From positions 682,001 to 746,000 of the forward strand of contig MCFH01000020.1 in assembly GCA_002104945.1 (NCBI GenBank): DNA of 64,000 bases. The letters run 5' to 3'. The position numbers and the translations under genes were made by a program. Positions 1-13,340 of the stretch are shown here, piece by piece. Source of the stretch: Piromyces finnis. Its lineage: Eukaryota > Neocallimastigomycota > Neocallimastigomycetes > Neocallimastigales > Neocallimastigaceae. Positions within the stretch are counted from its first letter, which is position 1, and every line of letters starts with the position of its first letter. The notes beneath the pieces were generated by a model. That model made no database searches, was not told where the DNA came from, and was given only the letters and a program-made list of their open reading frames with translations.

Positions 1-518
1 TATTATATCTTAATAATATATTAAAATGTATTGTTATAAAAATACTTATGAATAAAGAATTATTCATTTCTATTATATATTATTATATATGAATTTTTTT
101 TCATTTATTATTAAATAAACTTTTATATTGTGATTATTCATTATTATTCTTAAATATAAATTTATCTTTTTAAAAGATTCTACTATTATATATATATTAA
201 TTTTTCCTTTTAAATAACTCGATTTAATATTAAATTATATAATTTTTAAATATTTTCATTATATTTATATATATATAAATTTTTTTTTTCTTCCATTATT
301 TATAATAATATATATACTAAAATATTTCTTTTTTTCAATTTAAATCTTTTTAAAAAAAGAAATTATTTTTGAATTTTTTTGAAAAAAATCTATAAAAAAT
401 AATTTTTGTAAATCTTAAATTTCAAGAAAAAGCTAGTTCTTTTTTATATATATATATATAATTAATAAAATCTATACAAAATAAAATTTATTGTATTTTA
501 TTTAGTTAACAATTAAAA
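1..518. other. Upstream intergenic region of the GH45 gene
   Basis: A very A+T-rich stretch with homopolymer runs and no coding signal seen. An alternating TA run at about 445-461 lies some 60 nt before the GH45 start codon and could serve as a TATA-like promoter element, but similar runs are common throughout this window. Confidence 0.5.
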
Positions 519-2608
519 ATGCGTATTTCAGCTATTTTCAATTCATTACTTCTTGTTTCAGGATCTTACGCCTGGAAATGGGCCAAAAAGGGAAAGGCTT
601 CAGTTACCAGATATGGTAGTATGGGTATTTTATCTTGTAATTGTAAAATTTCAGCAATGGAAGTTGGTCCAGCTTGTGCTATCAATGAAAATGCCTATGG
701 TGGTTATGATGGTTTAGGTTCAGGAGTTGCTTGTGGTGTAAATATTATTATATAAAATTTTATTATTGACAATGAAATTAAAATGTTTATTATCAAAGTT
801 AAATACTAAAAAGTAATACACTACAGTATATATAAAAAGAATACATTAAAAAAATTGACAATGAAATTAAAATATTTATTATCAGAGTTAAATACTAAAA
901 AGTAATACATTACAGTATATATAAAAAGAATACATTAAAAAAAAAAGTTTTTATAATTAGAACGAAATAACAATAGTAATACAGTAATATGATTATTATA
1001 CAATATAAATTGAAATTCCAATTGAAATAAAATATCCAAATATGCATTTAAGTTTATAAATAAAATTTAAAATAAATCAAATATGATAATTATTAATTGT
1101 AATTGTAAATGAAGCAAATGATAATTCAATATTAAAAAGTTAAAAGATTCAAAATAAGAAGCCAAAGTATAAAAAATCAAAATGAATGATTATTATATAA
1201 ATGTATGAAAAATCAAAATTAAGCCATTTTAACTGTTTTTAATACCTAAAACGTTTATTATAAAAAATAAATAAAATTAATTATACTTGTACAATTCATT
1301 TGAATAAAATAGATGTGTTACAAATTAACTCCATATGGTACTTCTGAAACTGACCAATGGCCAAAATCAGAAGCTGACCTTCCAGGACCAATGGTCTTCA
1401 AGGTTACTGGTAAATATTTAATTGGATAAAGTAGTAAATAATTGTAATTCAGTTATATTAATATTAATATAATCATTAAAAAAATATAAATTAAAATTTT
1501 TAGATATTTGTCCATACAATGCTAATCCAAAATGGTGTCCAAGTCAAGAATCTGCTCCAAAGAACAGTGTTGGTATGGAATATCACTTTGATGTAAGTAT
1601 TTTAATAAATAAATAAAACAATAATAAAAAATTTAAATTGGTATATATTTTCTAATTTTTTTTATATAAATAATGAATATTGATTTGATATATATGTAGA
1701 TTAATGTTGATTCTTGGCAACCAGAAACTCTTATCAAATGGTTCGGTAATGGTTCATTAGGTACAATGAATGTCGAATTCGAATTAGTTTCCTGTGAAGA
1801 ATGGCTCGGTTGGTCAAAGAAGGGAAAATTCGAAGGTCTTGGTGTAAGTAGTGTCAAGTGTTATAATTATTTTAATATTAAAAAATAGTTGAAAAATTAT
1901 TTAATTAAAAAAATGGCAACGCTTATATTATAACTATAACAGGATAATCCATGGTGGGGTTGTTGTCCAGCTAATCCAGTAAATATAATATTTATTAATA
2001 AATTTATCATTATATGTAATTTTAATTCATATTACACAAGATATTAATTTTAATTGCTATAATTTAATAATAATAATAATAATAATAGTCTGTCGAACAA
2101 GATACAATTTGTGGTTACCCAGCCGAAAATAAGCCACCAGCTCCACAAGAAACTGACAGAATCAAGCCAACTGATTTCCCATTTGTTGGTGCTAGTAGCA
2201 GTAATGATGTTCAAGTTACTACCTCAAGCTCTGTTAAGCCAACTTCTTCTTCATGCTGGTCTTTACCAGATTACCCATGTTGTTCTACTTGTGATGTTGT
2301 TTACACTGATGATCATAACTGGGGTGTTGAAAACGGTGAATGGTAAATAATAAAATATAAAATAATAAAATTGGTATAATTTTTATTATAAATCTAATTT
2401 GAAATTAAAAATATATGAAACTTTATTTTATAAAAATAGGTGTGGTATTGATGATGAAGCTTGTGGTACTAACTCTAGTGCTTCTGAATGTCCAGTCACT
2501 GCCATCGGTTATCCATGTTGTCAAAACACTTGTGAAGAAGTATACACTGATGAATACAGATGGGGTGTTGAAAATGATGATTGGTGTGGTCTTAAAGACT
2601 CTTGTTAA
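519..2608 (+). CDS. cel45: GH45 (subfamily C-like) endoglucanase with two C-terminal fungal dockerins
   Basis: Predicted secreted endo-beta-1,4-glucanase for the fungal cellulosome. Seven exons with agreeing phases: 519-737, 1313-1409, 1504-1592, 1700-1843, 1943-1978, 2089-2342 and 2440-2608, giving 335 residues. Residues 1 to about 18 look like a signal peptide ending in SYA. The catalytic part resembles subfamily C GH45 enzymes such as Phanerochaete Cel45A: GKASVTRY near the start, ACGMCYKLTP, FKVTDICP, and VGMEYHFD holding the predicted general acid D135. The YWD motif carrying the second Asp of classical GH45 enzymes is absent, as in subfamily C. A Ser/Thr/Pro-rich linker leads to dockerins at about 251-288 and 296-335, each with YPCC, WGVEN and WCG. 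Intron 1 (738-1312) is long and holds an 89-bp tandem duplication. An expansin-like protein is the main alternative because the folds are related. Confidence 0.85.
766..943 (+). repeat. 89-bp tandem duplication inside GH45 intron 1
   Basis: Two head-to-tail copies, each beginning TTGACAATGAAATTAAAAT, start at 766 and 855. Only a few substitutions separate them, plus a small difference in the length of the closing A-run. They lie wholly within intron 1 and account for about a third of its length. The near-identity suggests a recent duplication. Confidence 0.9.
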
Positions 2609-4168
2609 ATTTGAGATGATTATACCAATTCTTAAAAGTAAAAAATAAAAATAATAACAGTAATTATAATAAAAATAAAAAAAAAAAAAAAATTAAAAAT
2701 AATCAAAATAAAAATAAAAAAAAATATTGATTATTCATTACATTTTATTTTACGGAAAAGAAAGAAATTATAATAAAAAAAAAGGTTTTTTTTATTATTA
2801 TTATTATTATTCTATATCTTTTATATGTATCATTCCTATTGTAATTATAACCTAGTAATTATTAATAATAATAATAAAATTATTTAAAAAATATAATTAT
2901 TTTATTATTCCTATTTTAATTTGGAAAGTTGAGTATTAAATATTGTATACACTTTAATTTCTATAAAAAAGAAAAGAAAAATTGTAAATATAAAAAAAAA
3001 TGAAAATTTATACTTTCGGAATACAATAGTACTAAATCTATTGAACGATTTTTAATTCCAATAATTTTAACATTTTTTTTAATTTATTGGTATGGTATTT
3101 TATTTGTTTATTACTTTACAAAAAATATATATATATATATTATTCTTTTTCTCTCTTTTTTTTTTTTTTTTTTTTTCAAAAATATATATATTATTATTAT
3201 TTATAAATAATTTATTGTTATTCACTAAAGTATTTCTATTATTAATTTACATTGTTTTAATTATAAATATGTTTTATATATATGTATGTATTTGCTCTAT
3301 AATAAACTATTAATTATAATAATATAATAAAAAAAATTTCTTTTTTTTTTTTTTTTTTTTGTAATTTTCTTTCTTTTATAAATTCTTTTTTTTTTTTTTA
3401 ATTTTTTTTATTTTCTTTTAATTTATGATACTTCTTTCGACTTTGTAGTATTATTAATCTAAAATATTGTAATATTGTATATAATTCAAAAATAAATATA
3501 TAAAAACTGAGGAATAGTAATGTAAAATAAAACTATGTAAATATTATTTTTCTTTTCTTTCATTTTGCTTATTTTTTTTATTCTTTTTTTTTGTTTGTTT
3601 GTTTTCTACTTTAATCTTTTTAAAATGTAATCTTGAAAAAAAAAAACTGATATAAAATGATATTGATATACATTCATTACTTTATATTTTTATCCATTTC
3701 TTGTTTGTTGTATTTTTTTTTTTTTTCTGTTTGCTTGTTTGTTTTTAAATAAAATAGGTATAGATTGGTAGAATTAAGTTAAATATATACACATTGTTTA
3801 TATATATTGAAATCTCTATTATTAACTTAATGTGACAATATTGTATTTTTATCTTTTTTTTTTAAATTTGTTATCTTTTTTCTTTTCATAAAAAGGTATA
3901 TAAATATAATTCTATTATTAATTTATATTTCAAAACTAAAAGTTGTTAATTCATCTTGAATTATTCTTGTAAAAATAATCATAATAATAATAAATAGGAT
4001 AACATTAATTATTATATTGTACTGTTGTTGTTGTTGTTGTTGTTGTTTTTTCCTTTACTTTATTATATTATATTTGCCTTAGAAAAGGAGAGGTTGAAAT
4101 AATTGACTTTTTTATTTTTTCTATAAATAATTATCTGATAAAGTATATGAAATTGTTATAGCATTTTA
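2609..4168. other. Convergent intergenic region
   Basis: Lies between the 3' ends of the GH45 gene (+) and the PKS-like gene (-). It holds A-rich sequence just after the GH45 stop, many T-runs from about 3140 to 3760, and a short run of GTT/TTG triplets near 4023-4046. No gene was recognised. An open frame at 3092-3313 is low-complexity Phe/Ile/Leu sequence derived from T-runs. Confidence 0.6.
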
Positions 4169-7100
4169 TTAATTACTACTTTGATTAAGAGATAAAGATG
4201 ACGATGTAGCAGAACTTGAATTTAATGAACCAGAACTAGAAAAGAGTTTCCATTTTTTTGATTCATTAGCCATGTCAGTATAAACAGCACATTCTGCTAA
4301 TAAATAGGCTTCCTTCATAATAAGTTCTTTATTTATTGGAGTACGCATTAAAAGAATAGAACGGTCAATACCTTGATATTGATTAGAAGCTTGTACAATT
4401 TCTCTTGCCTTGAGAAGTGCCTTTTGTTGTAAATCTTCAAAAGTTTCGGCAATTTCTTGTATGATACCCTTTTCTAATGCTTCTTCCATAGACATACCAT
4501 ATGAACCTGGTTGTAAATACATATCGAAACTGTTACCACGTTGAACGTAGGATTCCATATTAGCGGAAAGCATCATACCCGGACAAACACCTCTTGGTAA
4601 ATTACCAAAATCAATAGTAGAAGTTTTTAGAGCGACTCTCCAATCACAATTTAATGAAAGAGCTAAACCACCACCAACAATACGGCCGTTTAACATTCCA
4701 ATAACAGGTATCTTTAATTCAAGAATGGAAGCATAGTCACGATAAATTTCATAAACTTCTAATGCCATACGTAAATGTGTTTTTCCTTCAATATTGGCAA
4801 CCCAAGATGGATCAGCACCTGTACAAAAGTGTCTTCTATATCCACGTAAAATTACACATTTAATGTCCTTTCTATTTTTAAGGGTGTCTACGTGAGCATG
4901 AAGTTGACGAGAAACATCTAAATTCATACCATTATAATTTTGTGGAGAACAGATTTCAAGAACAGCAATACCTTCTTCAAGATCATAAAGCTTAACTAAT
5001 TCCTTACTATTATCCCAAGAAAGTTGATATTCTTCCATAGCACAACGAACCATAGTACTTTCCATCGATGGACTAGTTTCTTCTTCAGATTCACGAAGAT
5101 TTATAATATTAATTTGATTTGTAATAAATTTATCAAAAAGTATCTTAACTAAATTGTTGCATTGATCCTTAGTACTACAAACGAAATCTACTAAATTACA
5201 TTTCTTTGCTTCTTCTACTCGAATTGGTTCACCAAAAAGCATCATACGTTTAGCTGTAGTCTTAGAGAGCTTCTTTAAAGCTGCAACAGAAACTAAAGCA
5301 GGAATACCACCACGTCTAACTTCTGGAAAACCAAAACTAGCATCATCATAGGCAATAACATAGTCAGCCATTAATGGGAAAAGCATACTACCACCCCTAC
5401 AATTACCTTGGCATATAACAACAATTGGTTGAATAGCTTCTTCTAAACGTTTAACAAATTCACCATAATTCTTAATGGATTGTTCAAAAGCATCACTAGA
5501 AAAACCACCACTATTTAAATCCCATCCAGTAGAGAAATTCTTTCCATTACTTTCAATAAGAAGAATTTTGTTTGGATCATATGCCTTCATTAACTTTGTT
5601 AACATATCACCAGTAAAACTATTATTAGCTTCAGGACGGTTAAATACAACATGAACTACACGATCAGTACTTTCAATTATAATATCTGGTTTAGGAATAA
5701 TAGAAGATGGATCAACTGCTTTAGCTTTAGCAGCACTACTTGATGTAGCCTCAGAATCATTAGAATGGTGTGAATTTTTAGTCATTGGTACATTGACAAT
5801 TGGAGTTGGTGTCTTGACAACTGGAGTTGGTGTCTTGACAACTGGAGTTGGTGCCTTGACAATTGGAGTTGGTGTCTTGACAACTGGAGTTGGTGCCTTG
5901 ACAATTGGAGTTGGTGTCTTGACAACTGGAGTTGGTGCCTTGACAATTGGAGTTGGTGTCTTGACAACTGGAGTTGGTGCCTTGACAATTGGAGTTGGTG
6001 TCTTGACAATTGGAGTTGGTGCCTTGACAACTGGAGCTGGTGTCTTGACAATTGGGGTTGGTGCTTTGACAACTGGAGCTGGTGTCTTGACAACTGGGGT
6101 TGGTATCTTGACAACTGGGGTTGGTGTCTTGATAACTGGGGCTGGTGTCTTGACAACTGGAGTTGATACAAGTTTTTCTTCTAAATATGATTTAGCTATT
6201 GGAGTCTTAGTTCCAGATGAATCAAAGCTTAATTGAGCATTATTAACATTAATAACCTTTGGAACCTTCAAGACTTGATCTAATTTTTTATTCAAAACAT
6301 AATCTCCAGAGTCTAAATCTTTTATCTTGGGAGAAACAGTTACATTTTTCTTTGATGGTACTGGTTTTGGAGAAGGTGTGACCTTTCTTTCAACAGTTTC
6401 GGTAAGGTTTACTGGTGAGAAACTGACTGATGAATCTGAACTTCTTAAAGTAACATCTGCATCACTAGAAAGTTCAATTTCTTCTAATATTTTATCCTTT
6501 TCAAGACAAACCTTTCTTTCTGGATGAATACCAATCATATAAGTGTAGGTCTTACGAAGATCACGGTGATCCCATACATGTTTTGGCATTGGATAATCGA
6601 TACTACGAATCTTATCCAAAGTTTCACCATCAATACCATCCATGAAATCAATATAATATTGTCTCCAATTAAAGTTGTTGAAACATTTTTTAGCATACAT
6701 ATTTGCTATATTTCTACTTAAGCTATTATTATTATTTAACTTACGAGAAAGGGTATAGAAGATATTATCCTGATGGAAATCGTTACTCATATAGATACCT
6801 AAAACTGGTGTGGAACCAATTTCTAAAACTTTATCGATCTTTGAACGAGCAATCTTGGTTGCTTGGCTAAAGTTGACTGGACTAATGATATTTGTCCACC
6901 AATATTCTTCATCAAATGGACCTTGATATTCTCTGCCATAGGTAGAGGATATGAATGGAATCTTTGGTGCTTTAACTCTATTACCAATACCTTGGATACT
7001 TTGAAGGAATTTGTCCTTAGCTGTAATAATGTAGGAAGTATGGAAAGCCTTCTTTACCTTTAACATAACAGAAAAGACATTGTTCTTCCTGGCTTCAGCC

Positions 7101-10100
7101 ATAATTTCATTAAGTTGTTCAAGATCACCACCAAGAGTAATATCTTTTGGACTATTAATTGAAGCAATAAAAACCTTATCTTTACCCTTTAAGTAAATTG
7201 ATTGAGCTTCTTCAGAGCTACAACCAATAGCTAACATACCACTCTTTGCACCAGCATCAACTACATTTTCGCTTATTTGTCCATAGTTATAAAGTAAAAG
7301 AATAGCATCCTCAATAGTTAAAATACCAGCAGCATAAGCAGCAGCAACTTCACCCATACTATGACCAAAGACAAGAGCTGGTTCAACACCATAACGTTTC
7401 CATAGTTCAACTAGAGCTAATTCTATTATTCCAATAGCTGGGAATGAATACTGTGGATCTAAAAGTTTTTCTTCATTTACAGGACCCTTACCAAATAAGC
7501 CAGTCTCCTTTAAAAGATCTTTTTTAGAAATTTGGGTATGGATAGAATTGCAGTAATCAATAATACTTGCGAAATATGGGTTCATATTGTAAAGTTGAAG
7601 ACCCATTTCTGGATATTGAGTACCTTGACCTGAGAAGGTGAAGGCTACCTTTGGTTTAACAGAAATCTTATTATTATACTTGATAACATTGATATGATTA
7701 CGACCCTTTAAAATAATATCAACATAGTCATAGAATTTTGCTGGATCATCTAAAATAAAGGAAATACGATAATGACTGTCTTCTCTACAAGTATTTGAAA
7801 TATAAAGTTGTGGAAGAAGAGTTTCCATTGGAACCTTACGCCATTCTTCTAATTGTTGCATAACTAATTTTTCATTGTAACCAGAAATCTTGGCAACAAT
7901 TGGTTTGCCTTGAGAAATATTAAGTTGAATATCTTGTGGATTCAAATGTTTAACTTCTTCTAATAAAGCATTTGTGTTGGCACCACCAAAACCAAATGAG
8001 TTTACTGCAGCATGTAAGATATGAGGGGTATTCCAATCTTCTAATTTTTCACAAACTTTAATACCTAATTTTTCGGCATCAATAGCTTGATTAAGACGAT
8101 GATAGGCGGCCGTTGGTACTAATTTACGTTTATAAAGCATCATTGAAGTCTTAATAATGCTTACAATACCACTAGAATTTTCACCATGACCTGTATTACC
8201 CTTTACAGAACTAACTAATACAGGTGGGTCATTTGGACCACGAATACCCTTACCTCTACCATAAGCATCACCTATAGCATGGGATTCAATTGGATCACCA
8301 ACCTTTGTACCAGTACCATGGGCTTCAACATAATCAATTTGAGTTGGATTAATACCAGATTTCTCACAAACATGAGTTAATAACTTATATTGTGCTTCAT
8401 AGGAAGGCATAGTAAGAGATGGGGAACGACCGTCTTCATTACTACCACAACCAACAATTGCACAATAAATCTTATCACCATCACGAACAGCTTTCTCATA
8501 AGGTTTAACTAATATCATACCAGCACCTTCTAACTTTGCATAACCATCAGCTTTTTCATCAAATGGTTTACATGAACCATCTTTAGAAACAACACGAAGT
8601 TGAGAATAAGCTACAAAACTACCTGGGCAACTCATAAAGTTTGAACCAGCAACAATAGCCATTTCACAATCATCAGTAATCATAGCATTTAAACCGATGT
8701 TTAAAGCAGAGAATGCTGATGAACATGCAGTATTACAACTTATAGATGGTCCTTGGAAATCAAAGACATAAGACAAACGATTGGCTAAAATGGAAAGCTC
8801 AAAACCAGTAGGACTGTGTGAATTAATATCATTAGCATGAGAAATTTGGGTAACTAAGTAATCAATACCTGATGATCCAATAAAAACACCAGTACGAGAA
8901 CCCTTTAAAGTTTCTGGTTTGATATTTGCATCTTCAAGAGTTTCAACGGTTAACTCTAAGAGCCAGCGTTGTTCTGGTGACATTTCCTTAGCTTCTGGCA
9001 TGGAGATGTAAAAATATTTGTTATCGAAAAGATATGGATTCTCTAAGAAGGCACCACGTTTGGTTTGAATGGTTCCTTGAACAGGTTCTTTAGAATACCA
9101 TTCATCTTTATCCCATCTTTCCTTTGGAATATCTTTGGTAATGCATTTACCATCTTCCAACATTTTCCAGAAGGATTCCTTTGATTCAATACCTTCTGGG
9201 AAATGACAACCAATACCAATGACAGCAAATTTTGGTTGTTGATAACCAAAGTTTCTTTGATATTTCTTTTCATTGGTAGTGTTAGATAAATTAGAATTTT
9301 GTATTGGATTCTTCAATGGAGAATAATGTACCTTTGGTTGGTTTATTAATACTTCTGGGAATTGATAGATGGCTACACGACCGATAATTTTTAATGCACT
9401 ATCTATTTCATCTTTGGTTTTATTTGCTTGAACAGTGGTTAATATTTTATATTTATGTATAGCATCTCTTTCGCTAGATTCATATGATACATATAAACCT
9501 TGTTCCTGTAATGCTTTATGAAAAGCGATTCCTGCATCATCAGTTGGCATGAAAATTGGAATGGTTGCTGATTTTGAATGACTTGGAACGTCTAAACCTA
9601 TACCTTTTAAACCATTCTTCCATTGAAGAATATTTTTAAAAAGTTGATGGCGTCTAGTGATTCTACCAGAAGATAAATTCATTGGTTCTTCTAAACTACT
9701 ATAGCTAGCTAATAAAGCATTGGCAGTATTTGGTAAGATAACTTCTTTTTCATTTCTTTTAATAATACGATCCATAAATTCCTTTTGATTTTCACCATAT
9801 GCAATAAATCCACCATTTGATTCCATGATTCCTGAAAATGAACCTGTTATAAAATCAACTTGACCTTTTAATTTATAAAATTCAAGTATATTATTTGATG
9901 AACCATCAAAGAAACCACAACCAAATGTATCATCTATTACAACTATACATTGATAAGTTTGAGCTATTCTATTTATTTCTTTTAATTGACATATATCACC
10001 TTCGTTTACAAAAATACTTGATGAAGCAATGACTTTTTTACTTTTTGGGAATTTTTCATGAACTAATTTAACTTGTTTTTCTAAATTCTCTATAGCATTA

Positions 10101-10756
10101 GCGTGTGAATATGATAATGTTTTTGCTTTTGAAAATAAAACAGCATCTATTACATTTTTTGAACTTGAAGAATCATAAAATATATAATCCATTCTTGTTA
10201 CTAATGTGGTAAACAATGATATATTTGCAACATTGGCTATTGAATTAAAAACAATAAATTAAATTATTTCGTTGATTTTATGATAATGCCAATTATAATC
10301 ATGATAGTTTTTAAATATTATTTTATTATGTAAATATATATGATAGTTTTTAAATATTATTTTATTATAGTAAAACATAAGAAATATTAAAAATAAAGGA
10401 TAATCATGATAAATAAAGATATTATATATATATGTGTGTGTTGTGTGCGTGTGTGTATGTTATACAAATATAATAATATAAAAATACAATATAGTATTGT
10501 ATTTAATTATTGTTAATAAATAAAGGACTTTTTATTATTGGTATAAAAAATTTTATATTATATTACCGCCAGAAAATGTAGCAGCATATTGATATCCATA
10601 ATCTTTTGATAATTTTTGCTCCAATTGTATTTTTAATGGACATTGTATATCTGAATTTAAACCATATTTTTCAATAGCTTCTATAGCTGCTTTTTTAACT
10701 TTGTCAATTTTTCCAAATTCAAATGGTAAAGAAGAGCAAAAATTTAAAGTCTTCAT
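4169..10756 (-). CDS. PKS-like fusion: pseudo-oxoamine synthase - KS - AT - repeat linker - ECH - ECH
   Basis: Two exons, 10756-10567 and 10236-4169, joined by a 330-nt intron. The G|CC codon restores the motif FSGANVANISLF, and the product is about 2085 residues. Order: residues 1 to about 365 form a PLP alpha-oxoamine synthase fold; KS at about 400-820 with C568 (NTACSSA), H703 (EAHGTGT) and H747 (GNTGHGE); AT at about 925-1220 with S1023 (GHSMGE) and KAFH, which suggests malonyl selection; a heptad-repeat linker at about 1426-1544; crotonase domains at about 1580-1775 and 1811-2056. The PLP domain has G199 where the Schiff-base lysine belongs and Phe in place of His in the DEAH-like motif, so it is probably not a working aminotransferase. 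No acyl carrier protein, KR, DH or TE was seen. A 12-nt upstream exon (10842-10831, MSNK, perfect GTAAGT donor, acceptor at 10751) would give an alternative start. The resemblance to bacterial beta-branching ECH pairs suggests, but does not prove, bacterial origin. Product unknown. Confidence 0.85.
5795..6151 (-). repeat. 17 tandem 21-bp units encoding a Thr/Pro/Val/Lys heptad linker
   Basis: In-frame 21-nt units encode heptads of the form K-T/A/I-P-T/A-P-V/I-V/I. Much of the array alternates KTPTPIV with KAPTPVV, making a 42-nt higher-order unit. The array separates the KS-AT part from the two crotonase domains and probably acts as an extended flexible or rod-like linker. Copy number could vary between strains. 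The open frames on both strands here are by-products of the repeat. Confidence 0.95.
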
Positions 10757-12254
10757 ATAATAAAAATTTTATTATTTGGTTATATATCTTTATATAAAAT
10801 ACTAATATATGATTGTTTATTAATACTTACTTTATTTGACATGTTTGATATTTTCTATAGTAAAATCTATATTTCTCTTTAATTTATAATCTGATTCTTT
10901 TTATATCAAAATATAAGAATTTTATATGCAATAATGCAATAATAAATATACTTTAAATTATAAACAATATATATAAATTTTAATTATATTTTAAAATAAA
11001 ACTATTAAATTATTTCATATACAGAATATTATTACAACAATAATAATAATAATAATAATTTTTTAATTACCAGTAATATATTTAATTATAGTTATTTATA
11101 TAGTCTTTATGTATATGTATTTAATTCAAACAAAAAGACACAAATATCTATTTTTTCCTTATTAAAACAAGTTTTTATTGAAATTTGTTTTATATGTAAC
11201 AAATATATTCAATACAAGAAAATGTTTTTATTATAATAAAATAATATATGTTATTTCTTTTAATTTATGGTTTTGTATAATAAGATATAAAATATATTTT
11301 TTTTAAAAAAAAAAATATCAATTAAATTATGGAATCTATGACAAATTATTTATCTTTCCAAAAGAACTAAATTATGTATTAATATCTTTGAATTGATAAA
11401 AACAACCTATGTATGTTGTAATTATAATAAATAAGTTTTCTATTTCTACTTTTTTTGGAGGTATATGTAATTATGTAATTATTTATCTTATAAATAATAA
11501 TTTATCTTGTAAAAAAATAAAATCTATTTCCTGATAAATATTTTTTAACTTTTAAATAAAACAACATTCAAAATATTTTGAATTATAAATGTTTTGGAAA
11601 TATTTTATTTCTGAATGAACAGTTTATTCTTTGTTTTTATTTATTTATTTTGTTAATTTAATTATAATTTTTCCTTGATATAATAAATATATATTTTTTG
11701 TTTTTTGTTTTTTGTTTTTTTTTAATTTGATATTCAATGTCTGTTTTTATTTGTTTTTACTTATTTACTATTTTGTAGTTTAAAAATATATTCGTATTAC
11801 TCTCTTTTTATATTTTTTAATTTATTCCTTTATTTTTTTTTTTTTTTTTTTTTTTGTGAATATTCTTTAATACATTTTTATTATATAATTTTAATTAAAT
11901 TAATTATGAAATATATAGATTAAATATATGAGTTTTATATTAATGTATGAAGTATTTATGTTGAAAATTGTATATATTTTTTATTTTCATCATATATTAT
12001 TCAAGTAACTTTTAATATATATAATTATTTTATTTAGCATATATTATTTTGTATATAATTTATATTAAAAATTAAATAGTGAAGTTCAAAATAATTTTTA
12101 GTTTTTGGTTAAACAAAAAATATTAAAAAAAAAAAAATTTCCTTAAAATTTGAAATTATTACACTTAAATTTATTTGTTCATTCATTTAATTAATATATT
12201 AATTTATTTAGTTGTTTATTTATTTTTAGTAAACTATCATTAAATTAGTTATGT

Positions 12255-12556
12255 TTACTGATTTATTGATTTATTTATTGATTTATTTATTGATTGATTT
12301 ATTGATTTATTTATTTATTTATTGATTTATTGATTTATTTATTTATTTATTGATTTATTTATTTATTTATTTATTTATTGATTTATTTATTTATTTATTT
12401 ATTTATTTATTTGTTTATTTATTGATTTATTTATTGATTTATTTATTGATTGATTTATTGATTTATTGATTTATTTATTTATTTATTGATTTATTGATTT
12501 ATTTATTTATTTACTTATTTATTTATTTATTTATTGATTTATTTATTTATTCTACA
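12255..12556 (+). repeat. ATTT/GATT tetranucleotide tract
   Basis: About 300 nt made almost wholly of ATTT and GATT tetramers in irregular order (TTGATTTATTTATTTATTGA and variants). It is a compound tetranucleotide satellite with no coding content. Confidence 0.9.
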
Positions 12557-13252
12557 TTACTTTATTAAGTCTATAATTTTTAGAAATAATGATAACAATA
12601 ACAATAAAATAATATGCATTAAAATAAATAAAATTACCTTTAAAAAATTCGATTTGCAATATTGTATGTACAAATGTAGAAAAGAATGCACTGTTAAGTT
12701 GAATACTAATTATTACTATTAATTTTGGTTTTATTATATCAAAATAATTTATTAGTAAAAGTAAATTATGACAATGAGATATTAATCAGAAATTTTGCTC
12801 AGATACTTGATTGTAATACTATTTACTATTAGAAAAAATAATAATTACGTTTTTTGATAATTTTAATAGTTATATTGTATTTATGTATATATGTTTATTG
12901 TTTTCTAATAGTTTAATAAAAGTTATATATTTATTAAATGAAAAAAAAAAATATTTCTTTTAGTAATGGTAGAATTACAAAATATATATAACTAGGGAAA
13001 GGAAATTTACACTATTTTTAATTCAAATAACGATTGATAATGTTATTTTTACATTTATCTTTATTAAGAATTTGTAAACTTGATTTATTTTACTAATTTT
13101 TATTTTTTTTTATAATAGTTGAGTGTAAAAAGTAAAGTTTTAAAATTATATAAAATCAAAAAAAAAATTTTTTAAATGGAAAAAAATATATTAAAATAAA
13201 TTTAATTATTGTTTTTTAATAATTTAATTTTTTAAAAAAGTATCCCTTTTAG

Positions 13253-13255
<3 letters not shown>

Positions 13256-13340
<85 letters not shown>
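13256..13340 (+). repeat. ATT trinucleotide microsatellite
   Basis: An essentially perfect run of ATT triplets about 85 nt long. Confidence 0.95.

Noticed and set aside
3092-3313. Short membrane-like open frame (Phe/Ile/Leu/Tyr)
   Set aside because: Composition follows directly from T-runs and TA repeats; no start context, splice context or homology.
5782-6236. Open frames on both strands over the PKS linker
   Set aside because: They are alternate-frame and antisense readings of the 21-bp repeat array within the PKS-like gene.
10831-10842. Four-codon first exon (MSNK) for the PKS-like gene
   Set aside because: The splice sites are good, but the ATG at 10756 gives nearly the same protein, so it is kept only as an alternative in the gene entry.
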